A DNA stretch of 64,000 nucleotides from positions 124,001 to 188,000 of the forward strand of contig NZ_JBANET010000005.1 of the NCBI RefSeq assembly GCF_037026685.1, written 5' to 3'. Made by a program: the position numbers and the translations under genes. Source of the stretch: Orrella sp037026685. Lineage in GTDB: Bacteria; Pseudomonadota; Gammaproteobacteria; Burkholderiales; Burkholderiaceae_B. This document shows, piece after piece, positions 58,239-64,000 of this stretch (position 1 is the stretch's first letter; every line of letters begins with the position of its first letter). Below the pieces are notes generated by a model. It worked only from the letters and a program-made list of their open reading frames with translations. It searched no databases and had not been told where the DNA came from.

Positions 58239-59570
58239 CTAGTGCACCGTATGGCGGGGTCGTCCGATGGACAAATACTCCCAGCCCATATCGGCCATGT
58301 CGGAGGGGGGGTAGAGGTTGCGGCCGTCGAAGATGACCTTCGCTTTCATCTGCCGGGACAGTGCATCGAAATCCGGGCTCCGGAACTCTTTCCATTCGGT
58401 GACGATGAATAGCGCGTCGGCATCCTGGCATGCTTGCAATGCGCTGTCCGCATAGGAGATCCGTTTTCCAAACAGCCGGTGGGCTTCTTCCATCGCAATG
58501 GGGTCGTATGCGCGCACGGTCGCCCCGCGCGCCAACAGTTCTTCGATGAGTTCTCGGCTGGGCGCCTCGCGCATATCGTCCGTGTTCGGCTTGAAGGCAA
58601 GTCCCCACAAGGCGAAGTGTTTGCCGGAAAGGTCCTCGCCGAACTTGGCGATGGCGCGTCTGCCCAGCAGACGCTTTTGGTCGTCGTTCACTTGCTCGAC
58701 CGCTTCCAGGATCCGCAGCTTATGGCCGACCTCATGACCGCTATGAATCAGGGCTTTGACATCCTTGGGAAAGCAAGAGCCGCCGTAGCCGCAACCGCTG
58801 TACAGGAACGAGAAACCGATCCGGGCATCCGAACCTATTCCCACGCGGACGGATTCGATATCTGCGCCGACTTTTTCCGCAAACAGGGCCAAGTCGTTCA
58901 TAAAACTGATCCGCGTCGCCAGCATGGCATTTGCGGCATATTTGGTTAGTTCGGCCGAGGCCACATCCATCATGATGAGCCTGTCGTGATTGCGCACGAA
59001 GGGCGCATAGAGGTCGCGCATGAGGCTGCGGCTCGGTTCGTCGTCCGCGCCTATGATGATGCGGTCCGGCCGCATGAAGTCCTCGACCGCGGCGCCTTCC
59101 TTGAGAAACTCGGGATTGGAGATAACGGAGTAGCTCAGGTCTGCTCCTCTTGCTGCGAGCGTCCTGGCGATCTCTTCGTCGACCTTGCGTGCGGTGCCCA
59201 CCGGTACGGTGCTCTTGTCGATGACCACCTTGTAATCGGTCATGCGTTCGGCAATATTCCTGGCGGCCGCCAGAACATATTTGAGATCTGCCGATCCGTC
59301 TTCATCGGGGGGCGTGCCGACCGCGATGAACTGCACCGTGCTATAGGCGACGGACTCGTCGATGTCGGTGGTAAAGCGCAGTCGGCCAGCCTTCAAGTTG
59401 CGCTGGACGATGGCCTCCAGGCCTGGCTCATAGATGGGAATTTCCCCATTCTTCAGTTTTTCTATCTTGGCGGCGTCCAAGTCCAGGCAGACGACGTTAT
59501 TGCCCATCTCTGCCAGGCATGCGCCCGTTACGAGTCCGACGTAGCCGGTACCCACGACACTGATCTTCAT
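58239..59570 (-). CDS. ugd: UDP-glucose 6-dehydrogenase
   Basis: A 443-residue enzyme oxidising UDP-glucose (or a close UDP-sugar) twice to the uronic acid. VVGTGYVGLVTGACLAEMG binds NAD, the catalytic cysteine is in GYGGSCFPKDV, and KSTVPVGTARKV and NPEFLKEGAAVEDF are family blocks. AAGGG precedes the ATG at 59570. Inside a capsule operon it would supply UDP-glucuronate as a building block or precursor. Confidence 0.95.
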   Translation of the reverse strand: MKISVVGTGYVGLVTGACLAEMGNNVVCLDLDAAKIEKLKNGEIPIYEPGLEAIVQRNLKAGRLRFTTDIDESVAYSTVQFIAVGTPPDEDGSADLKYVLAAARNIAERMTDYKVVIDKSTVPVGTARKVDEEIARTLAARGADLSYSVISNPEFLKEGAAVEDFMRPDRIIIGADDEPSRSLMRDLYAPFVRNHDRLIMMDVASAELTKYAANAMLATRISFMNDLALFAEKVGADIESVRVGIGSDARIGFSFLYSGCGYGGSCFPKDVKALIHSGHEVGHKLRILEAVEQVNDDQKRLLGRRAIAKFGEDLSGKHFALWGLAFKPNTDDMREAPSRELIEELLARGATVRAYDPIAMEEAHRLFGKRISYADSALQACQDADALFIVTEWKEFRSPDFDALSRQMKAKVIFDGRNLYPPSDMADMGWEYLSIGRPRHTVH

Positions 59571-59591
59571 TTGCAACCCTTCGGCCTATGT

Positions 59592-60692
59592 CTAGAACCC
59601 ATTGACTGTGCGGCCCAGGACCAGTACCTGGACGATCGGCGATATGATCTTTTGCCATTCATAGACGGCGGCGTTCGTCACGTAGATCGCATCGTCCGGT
59701 TTGATGAGAAACTGCCTGGCAAGGAAGATGGCGGAAGGGTCCCGCATATTCAGCCGGAAGACCTCGGCCTGGGGCTGGTCCGGTCCGTTGTCCTGCAAAC
59801 GGAACACGAACACGCCTTGAGGATTTGCGCTGTTCTCCTTCAGTCCCCCGACCACGCCCAGCGTTTCCAACAGATTGGGGTATTGGGACGGCAGGTCGTG
59901 CAGCCCTGGGCTACCGACCGCGCCCATCGCGACAAACCGCTTGCGTGCCCGCTCCAGCACGATCTCGGAGCGGGGCTGCACGGGCGTGTTCTGGCCCGAT
60001 AGCAGATCCTGGTACGACACCGTCCTGATCTCCGAACCGTTGCGTACGATCACGTTGACCAGATGCGGCTCCAAAATGGGGCCGCCAGCCATATTGACCG
60101 CGTCGAGCAATGTCAGCGGCCCCTGCAGGGCCGAGAAGCGTCCGGGCTGCTTGACCGCTCCAGCGACCAGCACGGAGCCGGAAATATCGCCCACCAAGCT
60201 GACCAGCACCTGGGGATCGATGGTGGCCGCGCCTTTAAGGCGCGTTTTAATGCTGTTCTCCACCTCGCTAAGACTCATGCCCGCGACCTTCATGCGTCCG
60301 GCGTAAGGCAGGGAGATTTCGCCGTTCGACTCCACCCGCACATCCAGGGAGGTGCCGCCCGCGGCCAGTGGAGCAAACAGCGCGTCGGGCTGTGGGCTAT
60401 CGGATATCAGCACTTTGATTACATCGCCGGCGACCAGCCGCACGGTCGGCGCCGTGGTGGATGACACGCTGGTTGCGCCAGGAGGCGGGGCCGGCGGCAT
60501 ATACGGGCCGATGGTGCTGGCCGACAGGTCGATCAGCCGGTAGGGCGGGTCTTGGCCCTGTTCCGCGGTGATGGAGCCCATATAGGGGCCGGCACCCGAA
60601 AGAAAACCGCCGCATCCCGACAAGACGGCCGCGCAGCCGATCGTCGCCAGCAAGCGCATTAGACGCGGGGTTGAAAGGCTCGATTCAGTCAC
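59592..60692 (-). CDS. Polysaccharide export outer-membrane lipoprotein (Wza/KpsD family)
   Basis: A 366-residue lipoprotein. I place the start at GTG 60692, whose first 8 bases overlap the kpsE stop (GTGACTGA) with AGGA just upstream. The signal ends in the lipobox LSGC. A Poly_export domain (VRLVAGDVIKVLI, SLPYAGRMKVAGMSLSEVE) and SLBB-like repeats follow (VLVAGAVKQPGRF, KPDDAIYVT). It would form the outer-membrane exit channel for the capsule. It is nearer Wza/CtrA in size than KpsD. Confidence 0.92.
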   Translation of the reverse strand: MTESSLSTPRLMRLLATIGCAAVLSGCGGFLSGAGPYMGSITAEQGQDPPYRLIDLSASTIGPYMPPAPPPGATSVSSTTAPTVRLVAGDVIKVLISDSPQPDALFAPLAAGGTSLDVRVESNGEISLPYAGRMKVAGMSLSEVENSIKTRLKGAATIDPQVLVSLVGDISGSVLVAGAVKQPGRFSALQGPLTLLDAVNMAGGPILEPHLVNVIVRNGSEIRTVSYQDLLSGQNTPVQPRSEIVLERARKRFVAMGAVGSPGLHDLPSQYPNLLETLGVVGGLKENSANPQGVFVFRLQDNGPDQPQAEVFRLNMRDPSAIFLARQFLIKPDDAIYVTNAAVYEWQKIISPIVQVLVLGRTVNGF

Positions 60693-61794
60693 GATGATCC
60701 TCGATACTTGCAATGATGAAGCGCACCAGCCCGTAGACGAGCAGCAGGCCCACTAGAAGGGTGATGAGGTTGTATATCCGCCGGGGATAAATGGATAGTT
60801 CCGGGGTGTTCGGGCTGACCACCGTCACAAGCGTGCGCAACTTTTTGCTTGCTTCGATTCGGGCATTGTCCAGCGCCGCGACGCTTAGCTTGTAGGCTTC
60901 CTCGGCGATTCCCGAGTCGACGATGAGGTTGCGATAGCGTGCGGCGACGACGTTCAATTGCTCGCCGCTCATGGGAGAAATCAGGACCTGCTTCTCGTTG
61001 CTGATCTGCTTTTCCAGGGAAGCGATCTTGATGCGCTGCTGGCGCACTTGCGGTGAGTTTGGCGATAGCGTAGAGAGCAAACCTGTCAGGTTGGCCCGTT
61101 CTGTGGCAACCTGGCTCTCCAGTTCGGCAATGATAGTGGCTCGCGATTCTGCGGAAGCCTGGGCGTCAAGCAGGTTGTTCTCGCTCTGAAACTCGATCAG
61201 CGTCTGCCTGGCCTGTTCGTACTTGCGCCGGGCGTTGGCGAGCTCGGTTTCGGAGAAGCGCACCTGTTCGCGTGCCATCTTGTGGGAAATCTCATTGACG
61301 AACTTTTCGCTCTCTTCAATGATTACAGCCAGGGTTTGCCTCGCGAATTCGGGATCCAGGGCCTGAACCTCGATGCTCAGCAAGCCGGTCAGCTCGTCGA
61401 AATGTACGGTCACTACGCGTTGATAGAAACGCAGAAGATCTTCGCGCTTCACGTCCTCGCTGAGCCAATAAAGCGGGTCGCGCCATTGGCCAGCATAATG
61501 CTTGTGCCATTGCAGCCTGTTTTCCAGCGCATTCAGCATATCCTGCGAGCTTATATGCTGGCGCAGGTACAGGGTTTCCTCCCGAGAGGCGGGATTGAGC
61601 GCGCTGAATAACAGGGACAATCCCGGCGTCTGTTGCGGGGCGGCATTGTTCCCCGGTTGGCGTACCACGACTTCCGCTACGCTGACATAGCGGTCTACCG
61701 CGAAAACAGCGTAGTAGACAATGGCCAACACCATTGGCAGTACCACCAGCCATATGAACAGCAGTTTGTTGCGGCGCGAGTTCTGTTTTTTCAT
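60685..61794 (-). CDS. kpsE: Capsule export inner-membrane protein KpsE/CtrB
   Basis: A 369-residue polysaccharide co-polymerase-type protein. One membrane span lies near the N-terminus (LLFIWLVVLPMVLAIVYYAV) and one at the C-terminus (IYNLITLLVGLLLVYGLV). A long periplasmic coiled coil (about 165-300) lies between. It links the KpsMT exporter to the outer-membrane channel. It is 17 bp after kpsT. Confidence 0.93.
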   Translation of the reverse strand: MKKQNSRRNKLLFIWLVVLPMVLAIVYYAVFAVDRYVSVAEVVVRQPGNNAAPQQTPGLSLLFSALNPASREETLYLRQHISSQDMLNALENRLQWHKHYAGQWRDPLYWLSEDVKREDLLRFYQRVVTVHFDELTGLLSIEVQALDPEFARQTLAVIIEESEKFVNEISHKMAREQVRFSETELANARRKYEQARQTLIEFQSENNLLDAQASAESRATIIAELESQVATERANLTGLLSTLSPNSPQVRQQRIKIASLEKQISNEKQVLISPMSGEQLNVVAARYRNLIVDSGIAEEAYKLSVAALDNARIEASKKLRTLVTVVSPNTPELSIYPRRIYNLITLLVGLLLVYGLVRFIIASIEDHRD

Positions 61795-61811
61795 GGGTGT
61801 ACGTATGGCGG

Positions 61812-62465
61812 CTAGGCCTTGTAGGCGGCGATGCCTTCGCTGACATCGTCGTATATGGTGATTTGTCCTTCATGGACGAGCAGCACAATATCGCAAAGGC
61901 GCTCTACCTCGCGCATGTTGTGTGTGGTCAGGAATATGTTGGAGGTTGCAATCTTCTGCTTGAAAACCTCTTTGCATTTCTCCTTGAACTGGGCGTCGCC
62001 CGTGGACATTACTTCGTCGATCAGGTAGTAGTCGAAATCGAAGGCCATGCTCAGGCCGAAAGCCAAGCGGGAGCGCATGCCGGACGAATAGGTGCGCACC
62101 GGCTCGTCGAACCAATGGCCTATTTCAGCGAAGTCGATAACGGACTGCACGATGCGTCGCATGTCCGGTCCTTCCTGGCCATACACCCGGCAAACAAACT
62201 TGACGTTATCCCGCCCAGTCAGGCTGCCCTGCAAACCTCCGCTCAGACCCACAGGCCAGGAGATGCTCCGGTCTGTCACGATGACTCCCGAGTCTGGCAC
62301 ATCCACGCCTGAAAGCAGGCGCATGAATGTGGATTTGCCGGCGCCGTTTCTGCCGATCAGCCCAATGTTCTTCCTGGGGGGAACGGTAAGGTTGAGGTTT
62401 CGGAATACATACTTGCGCCCGCTCTTTGTCAGGTAGGACTTCGTCAGATTCTTGACTTCGAACAT
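61812..62465 (-). CDS. kpsT: Capsule polysaccharide ABC exporter ATPase KpsT
   Basis: A 217-residue ATPase. Walker A is GRNGAGKST (about 38-46), and the signature is TYSSGMRSRLAFGLS, the variant usual in polysaccharide exporters. DYYLIDEVMSTGD is Walker B. It powers export of the finished, lipid-anchored capsule chain with KpsM. Length and motifs are normal. Confidence 0.96.
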   Translation of the reverse strand: MFEVKNLTKSYLTKSGRKYVFRNLNLTVPPRKNIGLIGRNGAGKSTFMRLLSGVDVPDSGVIVTDRSISWPVGLSGGLQGSLTGRDNVKFVCRVYGQEGPDMRRIVQSVIDFAEIGHWFDEPVRTYSSGMRSRLAFGLSMAFDFDYYLIDEVMSTGDAQFKEKCKEVFKQKIATSNIFLTTHNMREVERLCDIVLLVHEGQITIYDDVSEGIAAYKA

Positions 62466-62471
62466 GGCGGC

Positions 62472-63266
62472 TTATACCCCCGTAATGGCAAGCAGCTTCA
62501 GCTTGCGGACCCGGTACAGTCCGAGACCGATGAACAGCGCCGCGAGCGTGCAGGCAAAGACATAGGCCGGAGAGGTCTGCGGAATCGGTTCGTAGTGCGG
62601 GAATACGAACGTCCTGAGCAGCTCGATGATGTGCAGATAGGGGTTCCAGGTCAGGTAGGGAATAATGGCGGGTGACATGTGGGAAGGTGGATAGACGACC
62701 CCGGAGATGAAGTACAGCGGCAGGAATAGCATGCGGATGATATTGCGGACGTCCGGAGCCGCGTTGGTCACGATGGCGAGTATGACGCCCAGGCCGAAGC
62801 TGAACGCGATGCCCGCAGCAAGAGTCAGCATCCATTCGAGCGGCTGCGAGATCCGCATATCGAACCCGTACCAAGCAAAGCCCGCCGTGACCAGGATATA
62901 GACGGAACTGGTAATGCAGAACTGCATGAGGGCGCGCGCAATGAAGGTATCGAGCGGCATGATTTGCTTGTAGGCAAATAGGGCTCGATTGGCATTGACC
63001 CCTTCCATGACCAGCAGGCAGATGCCGCGAAACAGAATGAAGGGCGCCACCGCTACCAGCAGGAATACAGGGTAGGGAATATCATGGAAGTCAGCCCGGT
63101 TGCGCAAAATGCCCATCAGCACCGTGAACATGATCAGGTGCAGCAAAGGCTCGGCAATCATCCAGAACGCGCCCATGCGCCGTTGGCCGAAGCGCGTGCG
63201 CATTTCCCTCAGCACCAGCGCAAAAATAACCGAGCGAGTAATGTCTATTGGCGACCGGAATTTCAA
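62472..63266 (-). CDS. kpsM: Capsule polysaccharide ABC exporter permease KpsM
   Basis: A 264-residue inner-membrane protein of the ABC-2 type with six spans. LREMRTRFGQRRMGAFWMIAEPLLHL is the family start, read as REMRTRFGQRRMGAFW, and FYFISGVVYP-type segments follow. The only start that keeps this N-terminus is TTG at 63266, because an in-frame stop lies 24 bp upstream and the next ATG (63203) falls inside the conserved block. It is the first export gene after DUF1501. Confidence 0.94.
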   Translation of the reverse strand: MKFRSPIDITRSVIFALVLREMRTRFGQRRMGAFWMIAEPLLHLIMFTVLMGILRNRADFHDIPYPVFLLVAVAPFILFRGICLLVMEGVNANRALFAYKQIMPLDTFIARALMQFCITSSVYILVTAGFAWYGFDMRISQPLEWMLTLAAGIAFSFGLGVILAIVTNAAPDVRNIIRMLFLPLYFISGVVYPPSHMSPAIIPYLTWNPYLHIIELLRTFVFPHYEPIPQTSPAYVFACTLAALFIGLGLYRVRKLKLLAITGV

Positions 63267-63314
63267 GATTTGCGGATCCGATAATCTTAGTCAAAAGGGC
63301 GGACGGGCAGCAGC

Positions 63315-64000
63315 TCAGAGGATGGCCAGGTCCACCGGTCTGCTGCCTGGAAATATCGAGGCAAGCTGGTCGGCGTTCAAGGAATACATCTTCTGGAACA
63401 TTCCGCCCAGCACCGAACGGTACTCATTCAAGACGGGGTAATCCCGTTTGTCGACCAAGGTCTTGTCAGAGAGCTGGGTTTGCTCGCCAGCGAGGCGGCC
63501 GCCGTTTACCTTGCCGCCAAGCACCCAGTAGTTGGTTCCCCGGCCGTGGTCGGTTCCCTTGGAGCCGTTTTCGTGAAAGGTGCGGCCGAACTCGCTCAGG
63601 ACAATCACGACGGTGTTGTCCCAATGCGGGCCCATTTGCTCGGCAAAGTGGCGCAGGCCATTGCCCAGTTGCGAGAATCGGCTCGCCAGCACCCCGGTGG
63701 CTCCTCCTTGGGCGACATGCGTGTCCCAGCCGCCGATATCGAGAAAGCCGACGCTGAACTCTTCCCGCATCAATTGCGCGACTCGGCCGATCTGCCGATC
63801 CAGCGCGCTGGTCGAGATGGCGTTGCCGTTGGCCTCGCGCATTTCCTTGCGTAGTCCCTGTCCCGCGTCACCCATCAGCCTAAGCCCTTCTTCCACCTCG
63901 TTGCCGAGGTCCGAGGCTGCGTACATCTCCCGCAGCGCCTGGGTCTGGCGGTTGCTATATCGATTCTGGCTGTCGCTCAGTGCGACATTGGGTACTTGCA
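63315..64000 (-). CDS. DUF1501 family protein, C-terminal part (runs off the right edge)
   Basis: The minus-strand frame is open from the window edge and ends at 63315, giving about 228 residues of the C-terminal half. The block VIVLSEFGRTFHENGSKGTD and HGRGTNYWVLGGKVNGG is diagnostic of DUF1501, alkaline-phosphatase/sulfatase-like proteins that are often exported by the Tat route. Its role is not known. It ends 48 bp before kpsM on the same strand and may be co-transcribed with the capsule genes. Confidence 0.9.
   Translation of the reverse strand, partial: QVPNVALSDSQNRYSNRQTQALREMYAASDLGNEVEEGLRLMGDAGQGLRKEMREANGNAISTSALDRQIGRVAQLMREEFSVGFLDIGGWDTHVAQGGATGVLASRFSQLGNGLRHFAEQMGPHWDNTVVIVLSEFGRTFHENGSKGTDHGRGTNYWVLGGKVNGGRLAGEQTQLSDKTLVDKRDYPVLNEYRSVLGGMFQKMYSLNADQLASIFPGSRPVDLAIL

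Overview
The window is high-GC DNA with strongly GC-biased codon third positions. It looks like a beta-proteobacterial chromosome of the Alcaligenaceae, most likely a classical Bordetella or a close relative such as Achromobacter. The reasons are three TctC/Bug-type periplasmic receptors, many FCD-type GntR regulators, Burkholderiales housekeeping genes (rpe-gph, apaG, mltA, trpE, kup) and a type II, ABC-dependent capsule locus. Assignment to genus is inference. I saw no tRNA or rRNA genes, CRISPR arrays or complete insertion sequences.

Layout. (1) 1-2322: the start of an aldehyde dehydrogenase gene running off the left edge, a divergent GntR regulator, and a TauE/SafE permease. (2) 2366-9930: one operon with a nitrilase, an amide/urea-type ABC importer (with permease and ATPase fused in one protein), an AmiC-like amide sensor and an AmiR-like ANTAR antiterminator. 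Its leader has a good sigma-70 promoter, two small hairpins and a strong terminator, arranged like an ANTAR-controlled antitermination switch. (3) 9982-11801: trpE with a trp leader peptide (Trp-Trp-Arg-Trp-Trp) and an attenuator. (4) 11836-12551: a HepT/MntA toxin-antitoxin pair. (5) 12574-25325: a divergent sugar-acid catabolic island (IlvD/Edd dehydratase, erythronate dehydrogenase-like protein, FAD oxidase, GntR, FAH hydrolase, TRAP transporter, two SDRs, KDPG-type aldolase, PfkB kinase), sitting between gph and trpE. (6) 25377-34197: housekeeping genes gph, rpe, apaG, mltA, a UbiH-like hydroxylase and dsbC, then a D-2-hydroxyacid dehydrogenase, an AI-2E family protein and an orphan betaine-type binding protein.

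(7) 34211-40159: a TctABC transporter with an enoyl-CoA hydratase and a CaiB-type CoA transferase, divergent from a GntR gene. Together they suggest uptake and CoA activation of a carboxylic acid. (8) 40216-47472: a DedA-like membrane protein, a MetE C-terminal-domain protein, two Bug receptors, a small Rieske protein, an unknown small protein, an amidohydrolase and a LysR regulator: a likely catabolic cluster of unknown substrate. Its 337-bp gap holds a minus-strand terminator with no obvious gene. (9) 47809-51695: OmpA-like lipoprotein, Rdx protein, an orphan ribbon-helix-helix protein, Kup, and a DUF2076 protein. (10) 51859-64000, all on the minus strand and visibly less GC-rich: DUF1501 protein, KpsM, KpsT, KpsE, Wza/KpsD, UDP-glucose dehydrogenase, a coiled-coil protein, a two-domain glycosyltransferase and a 1070-residue glycosyltransferase fused to a putative polysaccharide-processing region.

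The strongest points for a second look are the predicted ANTAR leader, the trp leader in front of an isolated trpE, the capsule-locus fusion protein with its neighbours that share a WY-NPDV module, and the unexplained minus-strand transcription end near 43.06-43.13 kb.
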